Source: Brachynemurus nebulosus
Taxonomy: Eukaryota; Arthropoda; Insecta; Neuroptera; Myrmeleontidae
Assembly: GCA_035578155.1 (NCBI GenBank)
Contig: JAPWDM010000009.1
Coordinates: 4,252,001 to 4,316,000 of the forward strand
Direction of reading: 5' to 3'
DNA length: 64,000 bases
This document shows positions 26,801 to 38,677 of this stretch, in pieces (the first letter of the stretch is position 1; the number at the start of each line of letters is the position of its first letter). A model generated the notes under the pieces. The model worked only from the letters and a program-made list of their open reading frames with translations, ran no database searches and was not told where the DNA came from. The translations under genes and the position numbers were made by a program.

Positions 26801-27244
26801 TTTATCAGTTAGGCGGTAAAAATATGCATATGTACTTGAGGCTACTTCAACCGATAGTGTTTTTCTTGGTTACATTTCCATTACATCCAAGAAAAGAACC
26901 TTTTCCAGTACCATTTCTATCATAAAAATTTGGTTGTAATAGAAATGGCAACTATCAAAAACTCACATGGTATATTAACTTTTAAGATTCCATATTTTAG
27001 AGGAAAAAATGGAATTCTTATAAGATCAACTTCATGTCCATTTGTCTGTACTAGAGTACTAGTACTAGAGGTTTTTCTCGAAATTTGGCATTAACGATTA
27101 GAAAAAAAATTATTTTGGATTAAAATAAGGGGGTCACTTGGGTTCAGACGTATTTACTAATGTTTTAGAACAATATGGGACAATTTATGCATTTTTCAGT
27201 TACCATAAGCAAATTTGATCTACTGACTGTTAACTGTAATATTG
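23871..27244. other. AT-rich intronic DNA, few recognisable features
   Basis: The short frames are unconvincing. Small dyads occur at 25474-25506 (CGATACGTACGATATACGAT-type repeats). AACCACCTTAAG at 24686 resembles the end of the TTAA element at 53656. The last 250 bases read like the body of the interspersed repeat ending at 27300. Confidence 0.4.
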
Positions 27245-27300
27245 GTACGGAACCCTAATTGTGCGAGTCCGACCCAGTCTTGGCCGATTTTTTTTTTTGG
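27245..27300 (+). repeat. 3'-end word of a widespread insect interspersed repeat, copy 1
   Basis: GTACGGAACCCTAATTGTGC then GAGTCCGACCCAGTCTTGGC and a T run. From memory, GGTACGGAACCC...GAGTCCGAC...TTGGCCGG is a recurrent arthropod repeat end. A diverged copy runs the other way at 11474. The element class is uncertain. Confidence 0.5.
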
Positions 27301-27581
27301 TCTAGTTTTTTATAACTCTAATAAAATTTAATAGTTCGAAAAAAATTACTTTAACGAGTTAGTCCAGAGTATATATTGTATTGATTATTACTACTCGAAA
27401 TTAGAAGTGTTACACACGAAAGGCCTATAAATTGATTATAAAAACAAATTAAATAAAAAATAATAAAAAAAAATGGTTTTTAATTAAATTCTATTTTAAT
27501 TGTAATAAATTAAATTGATAATAATTATTGAATAAAATAAAAAAACTATTATTTCTGTTTCAGACGCAACATAATCAATTG

Positions 27582-28456
27582 GGTGTTACTATAGTAGGCG
27601 ATCAACCAATTGTACATACATCCCGTTCGATGTGTGTTCTGTTATGGAATAACATGTCAGCGTCGAGTTTTAACGATAAAAGTTATTGTACTTTTGTTAA
27701 TTTTTAATAATTAATGTACAGTTCAACAAATCTGACTTTGTCGCTATCAAAATAATTTTTTCTTTATTGTAAGTACTATCTCACTATATAACTATTTCAC
27801 CTTTAATGACCTTGATGCGGTAAAGTCAGATTTGTTGAACAATACTTATATTACTGTATACTTATATTTTCAAAACTTAAAACTGTTAATAAAAATAGTT
27901 AATAAACCTGGGTAAATACATTTTTTTTTTTAAAAATTGTGTCGGTATTTTCTCTATTAAACATTAGTAATTTTTTTAAATTAAAATTGTTGAAAATTTG
28001 ACTGACTGATTGTAACTTAAAACTTGCGAATAAAAAAATAACCTGTCATTTCAAAAAAAATTTTACGAAAAAAAAAACAATGTGCTGTCTCTTTCACATT
28101 TTACTGGAAGAAAAAAGACAACTGATACACATAAATCATTTACTTGTAACATCAAAAAAATACCTTACACAATACGTAAAATTAAAATCAGACAGACAAG
28201 TTGTGACAAGAAATGTATACACGCATATCTAAAATATATTAAAAATATACCGATATAAAAGGGTATTACCCGTATATATGTATCCATAATTACCTATTGT
28301 TTATATCTAAAATGGCATCAAAATGTTTACCGTAAAAAAATAAAGACAATATTGTCAGCCTCGCAACCTTTTCGATCAATACTAATAACATACTATAGAA
28401 CGACACGGATTGATAAAACTGCAACATTGTGGTCGACTGCATACTATAGTAACACC
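27582..28456 (+). mobile_element. 875-bp transposon-like element containing repeat K, copy 2
   Basis: Ends GGTGTTACTATAGTA and its complement TACTATAGTAACACC are perfect 15-base inverted repeats. Flanks ATCAATTG (27574-27581) and ATCAATTT (28457-28464) form a 7/8 duplication. The right two thirds match 1430-2050. A related end, TACTATAGCAACACC, occurs at 53086-53100, so the family has other members. The superfamily is not assigned: the 8-bp duplication fits several types and the ends are not hAT-like. Confidence 0.75.
27721..27840. repeat. Nested palindrome-ended insert within the 27582 element
   Basis: GTTCAACAAATCTGACTTT at about 27721 is repeated in exact inverted form as AAAGTCAGATTTGTTGAAC at about 27822, enclosing some 80 bases. 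The segment sits in the part of the element that is not shared with 1430-2050, so it may be a small MITE inserted into it. No duplication could be read. Confidence 0.55.
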
Positions 28457-28951
28457 ATCAATTTGTATACTTAAGTACATTTATGTACCGATATCAAAAT
28501 CAAAATATGATAATTTATGAGTGATTCGTTTTGAGTAAATTGTAGATTAATTGCTTATATCATATATAGACTGTTTCATAATTATGTTAACACTCTTATG
28601 AGAATGAATCAGCGAACCAGCTATTCGACAGCGATCGTGTACCTATGTAAAACAGATGCGGTAGTTTTGCGTGAATTTTCTAGACTGGAAAATTATTATT
28701 TGAAATTTATGATGGGTTTGCTGTCCAAACGAAATCTTACATATAAATCTTTCACTTTATGATGTAATGTTTAATATTTCAAATAAATAAATTTAAAAAA
28801 AAAAATGAATTTTTTGCGATATTTATTGCATGTAAAAATAAACGGATTTAACACTTTCATGAAATATACAGCTGAACCTTTTCTTATGGGGTGGATAGGG
28901 ACCGCATTAAAAAAAAATCGCACAAAAAAAATATATTCAAAAATATCATAA

Positions 28952-29500
28952 ACTAGCCGTATGCCCGATGGGATTTCCCATCGACAACATCTTTTTATTA
29001 CGTACTCACCTTCTGCTCACTTTTAATGTTTTTCAAAAGCTTAAATCAATATACACGTTTATAACTTCAAAAATGATGAACTTCCCATATGAACTCTCAT
29101 TTTCTGTTTTTACGCCTTAGGGAATAAATTTCCAAAAACAAGTGACTTTCATTTATAAATTGGAGCCTAAACGCCAATTTTCATAACTCCTGTGCTTAAT
29201 TTCGTCCTTCTAAACTCAACAGTTGAACATTAAATAAGATATATTTTATTTTAATAGCCATAGTAATATATTTTTATATATCACTAACTTCAAAAATAAC
29301 GAATTTACATACAAATTTTCATCCCCTATTAAACCCACTTCGGGGACGAATTTTCAAAAATCCTTTCTTAGTGCTCACCTACGTTACATAGGGAACTCCT
29401 ATGCAAAATTTCGTTCTTCTAAACCCAATGGTTCAGGCTATGCATTGTCTGTCAGTCAGTCAGTCAGTGTTAGAAATTTATTAAGTAGATAGCTATAAAT
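28952..29500 (+). repeat. Interspersed repeat fragment ending in an (AGTC)n microsatellite
   Basis: Starts AACTAGCCGTATGCCCGATG and ends CAATGGTTCAGGCTATGCAT, TGTCTGTCAGTCAGTCAGTC. From memory this start and end resemble a non-autonomous repeat family widespread in insect genomes. Internally, ATAACTTCAAAAATGATGAA and CTAACTTCAAAAATAACGAA suggest a partial duplication of about 220 bases. There is no coding frame. Confidence 0.5.
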
Positions 29501-30003
29501 AGCGTCAAAAGTTTAGTTCGGTCCAGATTGTAAAAAAGACCTTTTTTTTATGCGGTGGATCGGGACCACATAAAAAAGTTTCATCGAAAATATATAACTC
29601 AAAATGATCAAAATCTCACGATTTCCTTAGAAGTTGTTTTTCTCAATAAGATAAAGCATTAATTTACACGTGGGAAAAATACATCTGTGAAAAAATTAAA
29701 TGATGCAATAACTTACATTCTTATGTAATGTACTGATTAAATGCTTCTTAAAAACCATTAAAAAGTATTTTTATCAAAGAACTTTATTATAGTTAATGTT
29801 TAAATTTCTGACTTTCTCTTGATTTTGATTCACATTATGCATTTTAATTACCATTTTTTTTTCAAAATCGCATAAAAAAATCGCACAAAAAAAGACCGTC
29901 TAAAAAAAAGTTTAGCTATATTATTCAATCCTATCTGGGTGTGTGCTTGTGACCTATCACTTCTATATTACAGTTAAATAAATAAAAACATTCTACTTTG
30001 CAC

Positions 30004-30113
30004 GAAACACCACTCTTATTTGATAAATCGTGTGACATGTTTCGATCAATATAATCACCCTCAAACAATATTGATCGAAATATATATCATAAATTTTATA
30101 AAAGTGGTGTTTT
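30004..30113. repeat. Imperfect hairpin, about 48-base arms
   Basis: GAAACACCACTCTTATTTGA through TTTCGATCAATAT is answered inverted by ATATTGATCGAAA through AAAAGTGGTGTTTTT. The loop is about 15 bases and several mismatches fall in the middle. The length would suit a small foldback or a hairpin RNA precursor; the sequence alone does not decide. Confidence 0.6.
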
Positions 30114-30162
30114 TTTTGTAAAGTCGAATTTATTAAATTTGACATTATTTATTTTGTTTCAG

Positions 30163-30252
30163 GTGAAGAATTTGAATCGTTCCTTCCAAACAGTGCCATT
30201 AGGGAAACAGCTACAGCAAAGTTTCCAACATTTCGATTCTCCTAGCGGATGA
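30163..30252 (+). CDS. Candidate 3'-terminal exon on the plus strand, unrecognised
   Basis: A T-rich tract and TTTCAG precede 29 codons that close with TGA (peptide VKNLNRSF... ending FDSPSG). The segment is less AT-rich than its surroundings and uses CAG, GGG and CCA codons, unlike typical local noise. A terminal exon of a gene nested in the cut intron is possible, but no upstream exon or polyadenylation signal could be tied to it and no family is recognised. It may equally be chance. Confidence 0.18.
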   Translation: MKNLNRSFQTVPLGKQLQQSFQHFDSPSG

Positions 30253-31344
30253 ATTTGATATTATAGGAAGCTTGCACTGCATTGTCAAAAAACGATACTT
30301 AAATGTGAGAAAAACTAATTGCGACAGTTCTTTTATTAATTGTATATAAGTACCTATGTTATAATTTACGAAAAAATGGAAATTTATTAAAAGCCAATTT
30401 GAAATATTTTAACGGTGACTTATTTATTAGAAGTATAGGTACTATTATATTATCATTTTGGCATGTCTATTTTAAAGAGATGTGGACTTTCTTATGGGTT
30501 CGTTAATACCAGTTTATTTTTCCGTATTTTTGGGTTTAATATTAAAATTAGGCCTTAATATGACCATCTGAACTATCAAATGTCGATCTGACATAATAAA
30601 TTTAATTAATAATAGTTTTTTTTTTCGGTTATATGAGGTTTCAAGAAAACACCACCACAAACGACAGAAGACGACACAACGAATCAAAAAGGATTTTTTT
30701 TGTTGTATGAACTACAAAATTCTAAAAACAATAGACGAAAAAAAAAAACGTTCAGAAAAAACATATTAAAAACCAATTTTTCAAACAGAAATGTAATCAT
30801 TTGTAAATAATTTTCTTTGAAAACAATTCAAGAAAATATTATGTGAAGAAAATTTCGTCTTTTCATATTTACAATTACTTACAATAAGCTGACAAACAAA
30901 CCCACTTGTCTTGTGCTAAGACTTCATTGTTTTGTTCGCCGTGCACGATCAATTACCTTCAGAAATGCACATTGTGACTTAATGCCTGCCGTTGAAGTTA
31001 GTCAACCAGCCAATCGTCCCGACGCCGACGACGACGTCTGATGATGACAATAACCTAGATTATTATTAAAACATACGATAATATTGCTTGGTGTATATTG
31101 TCGAAGTGAATATTGCCACTTAATAGCTTGCACCGAAATGTATTTAAGCTTATGTATTAGAGACAAATAAACAAATAAATAAACAGTGGCGTCACTTGAA
31201 CGAATAAAATGAAGTAGGCATTCAAATGGAAATGGAATAGGGTGACGGAGGCTGGTAATGTGAATATGTGCATCTTTATCTAAATTAAATAAATTGTAAT
31301 AATCCCTCTTCATTTTGTAAACAATGCGTTTTTGGGTCATAAAT

Positions 31345-31515
31345 TAGACCGAATGGCTATTACAGCCGCTGTCGCTTCGTAAGACTTGAATCGTTTTGAG
31401 GTCCCTAGAAACCGAGAATGATATTCACTAAAATGTTATGTGTATATGTATGATCCGTATGAGAACTCTCGAACGAAACATCCGACTTTTATAAAGTTCG
31501 GTGAATGCATTGGAA
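31345..31515 (+). repeat. Dispersed family A, copy 4 (left part only)
   Basis: Carries GGCTATTACAGCCGCTGTCG, GAGGTCCCTAGAAACCGAGA, ATATTCACTAAAAT and GAGAACTCTCGAACGAAAC in family order, with a short non-AT-expanded centre. Similarity fades after about 31515, so the right third is missing. Confidence 0.65.
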
Positions 31516-31560
31516 ATTTCTAGAATCTCAAAAAAATGGGTTTAAATTTGACTTGCTTTA

Positions 31561-31940
31561 ACATGGTGCCCACAGATTTAAAAGGTGAAATTCCCTAACT
31601 TTTCCAGGTTTTCCAGAAATTTTATTAAAAAATTCCTTGATTATTTTGAGGAAAATGCCGCTCCTACTTTATCCCAAAAAGCTGGAAAAATTTCTTAATA
31701 ACATTTTAACTGTTTTTCTTAAAAAAAAAGTAAATCAGCAAAAAAAAAAATCTGTGCCAATTTTTAAAAATTTAATTTTAAAACAAGTGAAAAATTGATT
31801 GAATTTATCCCTACATAAACAAAATTATAAAAGTCAACTTTTTCCAGTCTTTTGGTAAAATGCCCTGACTTTTCCAGAAAGTTTAGAATTTCCTAACATT
31901 TCTAGGTTTTCCAGTTTTTCCAGTAATGTCGCTACCATGT
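31561..31940. mobile_element. Possible TTCCAG-rich MITE with short ACATGGT ends
   Basis: ACATGGTGCCCACA on the left and GCTACCATGT on the right are partial inverses, 380 bases apart. Inside, CCCTAACTTTTCCAGGTTTT and CCTAACATTTCTAGGTTTTC are direct repeats. The ends are short, so the limits are tentative. Confidence 0.4.
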
Positions 31941-32409
31941 ATAAATCTTCAAAACTGAGTCTGAAATTTGATCCCGTAGTTCATAAAATTGTGAAGTTTG
32001 AACAAGAACTTTTTTCATTTGAATAGAAAATTAAGATAAAATTTCATTTAAACTAATTTTCATATAATTGAAAATCACTAGTGCATATGGCACGATATAT
32101 TTTGTACATATGTATACGTTTGTGCGCTTTTCATCGAATTTTCTATTCCTCGGAAAACTATTTATTTATATTTCCAAAGAAAATGCATCCACATATGTAT
32201 GTAGATATATGTTTGTTTGAAATAGTGTCGAATGAACATATTCAGTCGTATACAGATACTTGATTAGGGCTTACATTAAAGTAATAAGATCTTTTGTACA
32301 GTGTCATTCAAAAAATTCAGGTCAAAATAAAATCAAAATTTCACAAATGGGTTCATTATTGTTGGTATCCCGAATTTTTTTGAACACCGCGGTACATAGT
32401 AGATTTAAC

Positions 32410-32760
32410 TACTGTTGCTATTACTAAACACAACTTGAGTCAGTAGCGTGTGTATGTGTGTCGATGCATGCTCGAGTTACTTCATTCGTTTGTTTCATCG
32501 TCTTGCACCTTTCTTGAAGTTATCTCTGACTGACTGTCGTCACCGTCACCGTCACCATCAGGCACACGACGAACGAGCCGAGATGTTGGTTTCCACTTGT
32601 TCGCCGTGCTGTTACTATATAACGTCTTCGCTGTCTTCCGATCGCTTCATCGCTGCAAACATCTTCCCCAGGTGAATTTCATAAAATGAGTCAACCACAC
32701 TACCCCACACCTGACACCATTCCGTCGTTCCTCTCCACCAGTCACTATGTAGTGTCTTCA
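32410..32760. other. Unique, GC-elevated block
   Basis: This stretch has near-balanced base composition, contains a CGTCACC triplication at 32537 and many CpG dinucleotides, and shows no copy elsewhere in the window. The plus strand has CCCCAGGTGAATTT at 32667, which could act as a splice donor. It could be an intronic enhancer, alternative promoter or unannotated exon. None is demonstrated. Confidence 0.3.
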
Positions 32761-33549
32761 TATTCATTTTAATTTGTTGTATTGTAATGTAATTGTATTG
32801 ATATAGTTTATTATTCATTAACAATGCACATATAGGGGAGATGTGGGGCGATATTTTTTGGAGTGTGAGTACTTATTATCGTGTAATTCAAAAGATTATG
32901 TAAAACTTTCAAAAAATCTAGTTTAATTACATTAAATAAATAAATAGTTTTGAGTATAGTTTATTACTTTATTATTTTCGAAAATATTTCTCGGTGGAAA
33001 TAATTCATAATTATATATAATTTTTATATATCTATAAAATGGAAGAATGTCACATAATTAGATAGATGTCGTTGCTTGCTTACACAAGGCAAACCAATTG
33101 TTTTTTTCTTGTACGCCATTCCTGTTTTTTAACCCGTTACAAGATTTCTTTTTTACATGCGATCAAATTAAAATACTTTATTAATTAAATATAATAAAAA
33201 TAATGTAATTGTTAATCGTGTAATTATTGTCGATAAGGTAGGTATCCACTTATTGAAGGTGGTACTACACCACTCGTTTTTTACGAAATTATGATGAAGT
33301 GTTTTTTTCTTCTATTTGCCAGTAATTGTCTATTGATAATTAGTGATAATTATAATCATGTATTTTCACTTTTATTCATTTCAAACGAATAAAATTACTT
33401 AAATAATTTTTTCTCAAGTTTCTCGGTTTTAGCGAATTTCCAGAATGGAACTGAGCTCTTACAGCCACTGTCATGACGCGACTTGAGCCCGGGACTATGG
33501 CAGAAATTTGTTTTGAGGTCCCTAGAAACCAAAAATGATATTCACTAAA

Positions 33550-33553
<4 letters not shown>

Positions 33554-33625
<72 letters not shown>
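33554..33625. repeat. (AT)n microsatellite in family A copy 5
   Basis: About 70 bases of AT dinucleotide, at the same position in the family as the tract at 21661. Confidence 0.9.
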
Positions 33626-33628
<3 letters not shown>

Positions 33629-33734
33629 TATTGTAATTTTTATAATTTTACCGTACAAAAATTGGATATGTTTGCCTGTTACTCGTCGATTGTAGTATGA
33701 GCACAGTAATTTTTATAGGAATTTTCTCTCCGTG
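33621..33734. mobile_element. Half copy of the palindromic CACGGAGAGAAAAT MITE
   Basis: ATTTTACCGTACAAAAATTG, ATTGTAGTATGAGCACAG and AGGAATTTTCTCTCCGTG match the right arm of the element at 41493-41708 closely. The left arm is absent: the segment passes straight into the AT tract. The right end is followed by TA, as in the full copy. Confidence 0.8.
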
Positions 33735-35264
33735 TATGTATGTATGTATCCGCACGATAACTCTCGAACAAAATGTCCTAGGTTAACGACATTTGGTGAA
33801 AATGTTGGCAGTCCCAAACCGTGGGATGAGTTCTTCAGCCAGACACGTCGGATGCCAGAAACATGGTTTTTGTTCTTGCAAAAAATTAGTTTTTTGCCAA
33901 AATTTCCATTTATTTCCATTTAAAAGAGGAGAAAAAATTACATAAGAGAGGTCTTTAAACTATTATTTTATGTCAACTAGTTTCCGAGAAAAACTAATTT
34001 TTATAATCGGAAATTCGCCATGTTATGCAGGATGCTGCGACAGTGGTATTTTAATTTTTTAAACGATATTCTGCACAAAAACAAACCGATGATATGACGA
34101 AACTATGAGGAGGTTGAGATTTTTGCTTCGGGATCCCAATAATAAAAAGTAACAAACGCAATTAATTAAAAAAAATTTTTTTTTTAATTTTGATTACGTA
34201 TCGGACATCACAAGTGAATTATACTGTAACGATGTGGATACATATGTAATAATATGTAAGTAACTAAATATTAGTTGTCTTTCTAGTAATAACATTCATA
34301 TGTATACACTTGTAGTAAATGTAGTAGTACTAGATAATTATATGATTGTTAATAGTAATTATAGCAAAATATTATCATTATTAGGTATAGAATATATAGA
34401 AATTTTCTTTAGTCAATGTTCGTTTCGTTGATTATGTCAATACATCAATTATCTGTTTTAATTACATATAAACATGTCAAAGAGAAATCAAAAGTTTTAC
34501 TGTAATTTAATTTAAGAAAATTATTTTTGAAACGAGAAAAAAATTATTCACAGAAATATTGCTCCACCGTACAACGGAGAGCAGGAACCCCCCTAATACC
34601 CCTACTCTGGTATATAAATTATTAAATAGAATACATAAAAGAAAAAGAAGGGCTGAATTGGCGAAAGGGTTGAGAATCTCGTCTTGATTAAGATACGATA
34701 CAACGTTAAAAATCAAACGTCTTTAAATTCCAATTTTCACCGTTGGTTTTGGTAAATATTTTATTTTCTGATTATGAACGCCTTAATACACCCTCTAAAG
34801 AAGTATTCTGGTACATCAACGGTCAAATATATATTATGGAGAACGATAAAGACTATGATGAAAATAGAAAATTTTCGTCTATGGTCATTGATGTACTAAA
34901 TGTTGCACTTTTATTCATATTTATCCAAGCGATTTTTTCAGTGTTAATTCATTATGAAAAAATATTATTTTTTCGGATTACAAAAAAAAAAGAATTTTTA
35001 AATCCCGCTCCCCCTTCCTACCTGAATCGTTTGAGTCACATTGTATATTTGATGAATTTTAGTGAAAATTTACAAATAAAATAATTTGTTAACGAAAATC
35101 GTAACGAAATAATTTCATTTGATGAAACGAACGGGAATGAATAAATACGCGTCGCGTCATCCCCGCCAGGGATGCCACATTGTCGACTACTATATGCAAG
35201 CAACAACTTCGAAATTTAATACAAAATAAGTGTTATATTTTCTTCTCAAGTGGTTCTACCACCT

Positions 35265-35560
35265 CTACTATCATCATCCAGCTTCGCTCATCTATGTGTG
35301 TGGGCTGAAAAAGGCACAAATACGGGTGCGATGGGCTGAAATGAGAAGTAGAAACAAGCTTACTTATGCACCGATGATTCAAACAATGCTGCTGCTTGAG
35401 ATTTGTGCAGAATTTATAGCAAACAACTCAAGTGAAAATGAGCTAAAGATTTCCCGGCGACGATTCTTGTGTTCTATATATATTCATTCTTCAATGACGA
35501 CACACTCGAGTGTCTCACACCTGTCACTACCTCACCAACCCCTCACCCTTTAGTCAAAAC
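35265..35560. other. Unique block with a 107-codon open frame, unrecognised
   Basis: Composition is less AT-rich than the flanks and no copy occurs in the window. The plus-strand frame 35230-35553 has no recognisable motif. GGGCTGAAA is repeated at 35308 and 35333. Read leftward, CTCATTTCAG precedes CCCATCGCACC, a plausible acceptor, but the peptide that follows is not recognisable as Cut. Confidence 0.25.
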
Positions 35561-36282
35561 TAAAATGTGCTCTCTATCGGAGCAGTATACCCGAAAACTC
35601 AACAACTAGAGTAAGTATCATTTTATTGTATATATGCAATTTGCCTTTATTTAATTAACTTTATATTTCATTATAGATTTCAAGTAGTTTTTTTTTTTTT
35701 TTTTTTTTTTAACAAATTCAGTTTTATACGTTTTCTAGACGAAAATGTTTTGGAAATTTTGTTGAAAATAATTGAAAATAAAGTACTATGGCTCCAATGT
35801 TACTCTTATCTTATTTTGTGATCTTTTGATTTGCTATTAAATATAAAATTTAAGAAAGGAGGAAGATAAGAGTGACTCGGAGTCACTCTTGGAGTAATTT
35901 AGATAGCTATACTGTTAAACAGAATACAATTTTTTACAATTTCTGACAATAAAAACAGACAGACAGGGAGAGTTTTAAAATTTTTATACAAATGAATGAA
36001 ATCGCTACTTATGTATATGTATAGTCAAATTTAAGTCAAATATGGTACTCTCTCTTAGATTAAGAGTAACTTTTAAGTTAAGACATGCAAGAAGATACGT
36101 TTACAATTAACAGTAACACCTGAGTTAAATAGTGCATATTAAAAATTTTGTTTTTCACGAGCTTTTTAGGGTTTCAAAGACATTTTCAACCATTATGAAT
36201 TTGTGCAGTCTGTAGTGGGAACCCAATTTTTTATTTTTCATTTTCAAATTTGAAAAATATTGGTTCAAAAAGTGAATATAAG

Positions 36283-36563
36283 CAGGGCCGTAACTAGGTC
36301 TTCAGGGGCCCCAGGGCAGAAAGGGCATTCGCGGCTCCTACGCCGCTTCGGGCAAAACAAAATATTCTATCCCCTGGTAAAAAAAAAAATGCGACCTTTT
36401 TTTTCTTTTTGCTCCTCAGTCGTTTGCCGTCCTTAAAATTACGCCCCCCGGCAAAAAAAAAACGGCGACCTTTTTTTGTAATATCTTGTATTCTCTTGCT
36501 GGCCCCCTTTGGCTGGGGGCCCCGGAGTAATGCCCCGGCTGACCCAGCCTAGTTATGGCCCTG
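36283..36563. mobile_element. hAT-type MITE with CAGGGCCGTAACTAGG ends
   Basis: Ends are CAGGGCCGTAACTAGG and, complemented from the right, CAGGGCCATAACTAGG. Flanks AATATAAG and AATATAAA match 7/8. The interior has GC-rich stretches and two similar internal words around poly-A (about 36383 and 36454). No coding capacity. It lies only 160 bases left of a different hAT-type MITE at 36731. Confidence 0.85.
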
Positions 36564-36730
36564 AATATAAATCTAAAAAAAAAATTTTCAAAAAAATTTA
36601 TTTATCTAAAAATTTGTTTAAAAAAAAAATGGGTTTAGAAAACAGTAGGCAAAAATTATAAATTTGTCTATAAAAAAAAATATTTTGAAAATAATTTTTC
36701 TTCAAATTATGTTCTAGAACGAATTTCAAC

Positions 36731-37138
36731 TAGTGACGAGCAAATGCAAGACCAAGACCAAGATTTGGCAGTCTTGGTTTTGGTCTTGTTCTTGCGTTAA
36801 GAATCTTAGTCTTGGTCATGCTAGAGTAGTTTGAGTCTTGGTCTTCGTATTGCTAAAAAGTCTTGCACTTTCTTGCATTTTTTTATTACCGATTTTTTTC
36901 CTTCTAAAATCAGAATTTGCTCTCTTTACGGTATTAATTACACTTTCAAACTATTTAAATCGTTTAGCAAGAGTCTTGCTTTTTTATTGCTTTTCTCTTG
37001 GTCTTGCTCACTTGAGTCTTGGTACTGGTTTTGCAGCCATACTTATAGTCTTGGTCTTGGTATACATAGTCTTGGTCTTGCAAAAAATGCAAGACCAAGA
37101 CAAGACTGCAAGACCAAGACTAATTTTGCTCATCACTA
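36731..37138 (+). mobile_element. hAT-type MITE with CTTGGT arrays, copy 4
   Basis: Begins TAGTGACGAGC (one change from the family end) and finishes GCTCATCACTA. The duplication ATTTCAAC at 36723-36730 and 37139-37146 is perfect. The AT-rich spacer is retained at about 36850-36965 and the array is slightly shorter than in copy 5. Confidence 0.9.
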
Positions 37139-38111
37139 ATTTCAACTAACGCCTAATCCTTCGTAAGAAGTCAAAAGTGCTTTAAAATCTATCTTACAGA
37201 TGTCTTTGGAAAGTCTCTGGTCATTCTAGAAAATTATTCGAACCCGATTACGAAAATGTTTTAAATCTCGTTTTCAAATAGTCCCCAATAATTAATACAT
37301 ATTCTTTTGTACAGTCTCATTCAAAAAAATCTATACACACTAATAAAAAGATAGGGCCGAATCCATCATACGTAAAGAGAATATATAAATAATTGCAAAT
37401 CATTAAGAAAACCGTTTGCCCATTACGAATGCCGCCCGTCGCACATTCGACAGTTCAAAAGGGGTTACTAAGGGTTACTTATGTGCACGCATACACAATA
37501 TTAACACATACACATACCGTCAAATATTATCGCATGCATGCATACCTACATAAAAAGAGTTAAAATAGACTGGTCAACGTAAGTGACCTCTCACTCACCC
37601 TAACCTCGTACACGTTGCGGTTCACCCCACCACCCTATACTCTTATAGTGATAGATAAGTATCAAAACTCGATGTTTTCATAATATAAATATAAATGTAT
37701 TAAGCATACACATAATCTAAGAAAAAGATAACGTATATTTGGATACTTGAAATCCGTGTATATGTGTCTTTGTTTATTGAATAAATAATTTTCAATTTGC
37801 GCGCCGCTTTTCTTTCTTTCATTGCTATTAATTTAAACATATGCAAAATGTATAATACACGAAAAGAAATCAATAGATGGTTTGGTTTTGTTTAGTATAT
37901 TTATTCATTTACGACGTATACAAAAACACTTGCATAAGTACAGGGATACCAAGTATTCAAAAAGTGTGTAAACGAATTGTATATAAGTGGTCGTAGCGCC
38001 GAAGGAATGACTAGACACGGAGAAAAAATTTTTTTGATGCACAGAAATAATTTCTTTCAATTAAGTTCAAAAAAATATTTGTTTGCCACAGCAAGCAAAT
38101 ATTAAAGTAAA

Positions 38112-38677
38112 CTAAGGGAGATTATATAAAAAAAAAAGAAATCGATTTTTTTCTTCCTAATTATATTTCTTAAGGTGTTAGAAAAATTGTCCTAAAATTT
38201 TGTTTTAAAAAAATGAAAAATCAAAAAGTTATGGGCATTTTAGTGCACGCTCTTTACTATAATTTAAATGCCTTCTTTTCGGAAATACGTTTTTCGACAT
38301 GGTTGCTCATGTATCTCAAAAAGTATTTGAGATATCGACATGAATCAAAATGCATATTATTCCTCGATACCGTAATTTTGTCAGAAACTAGGTAGGATCT
38401 TTTGGTTCCGTAATATATTTTCAAAATGACGGCTGTTTATAGTCGAGAAAAAGCGGTGTTTCTCTGGCTTTTTATTTTTTCTTTTTTAGATCCCAGTTAG
38501 GGTCGTAAGTGTATATCTGCAGAAAATTCTTGATTTTTTGATTTTGGTTCACTGGGGATTTCAGAACGCGAGGAACCATCAAGGTGGAAAAATCTCGCTG
38601 TGTCCACTTAAAAAAAAAAAAATAATAAAAAAAGTGAAGGTCGATTTTTGATGTTTTTTTGGCAAGTCTCCCCTTAA
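38112..38677 (+). mobile_element. TTAA-type family B1, copy 2
   Basis: Starts CTAAGGGAGATTATATAAA and ends GGCAAGTCTCCCCTTAA; the ends are imperfect inverted repeats (TTAAGGGGAGAC versus CTAAGGGAGATT), with AAATCGATTTTT just inside each. The interior matches 16028-16545. A 60-codon open frame here is not preserved in the other copy, so it is not treated as a gene. Confidence 0.75.

Larger units (their letters stand above)
33430..34045 (+). repeat. Dispersed family A, copy 5, with inserted half-MITE
   Basis: Starts AGCGAATTTCCAGAATGGAA and ends GCAGGATGCTGCGACAGTGG. The centre contains an AT tract of about 70 bases (33554-33625) followed by a half copy of the MITE found at 41493. The right part contains CCGCACGATAACTCTCGAAC, TTTGGTGAAAATGTTGGCAG and CAGACACGTCGGATGCCAG. 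Confidence 0.8.

Noticed and set aside
27561..27640. Possible exon after TTTCTGTTTCAG
   Set aside because: The following sequence runs into the 5' end of the 27582 transposon within 20 bases, so the acceptor is probably fortuitous.
31002..31340. 112-codon minus-strand frame
   Set aside because: No domain, signal or family pattern is visible and no splice context was found; length is within chance for 64 kb.
34743..35084. 113-codon plus-strand frame
   Set aside because: The true codon at the start is not ATG and the composition follows local AT-rich sequence. A hydrophobic stretch is present but no family is recognised.
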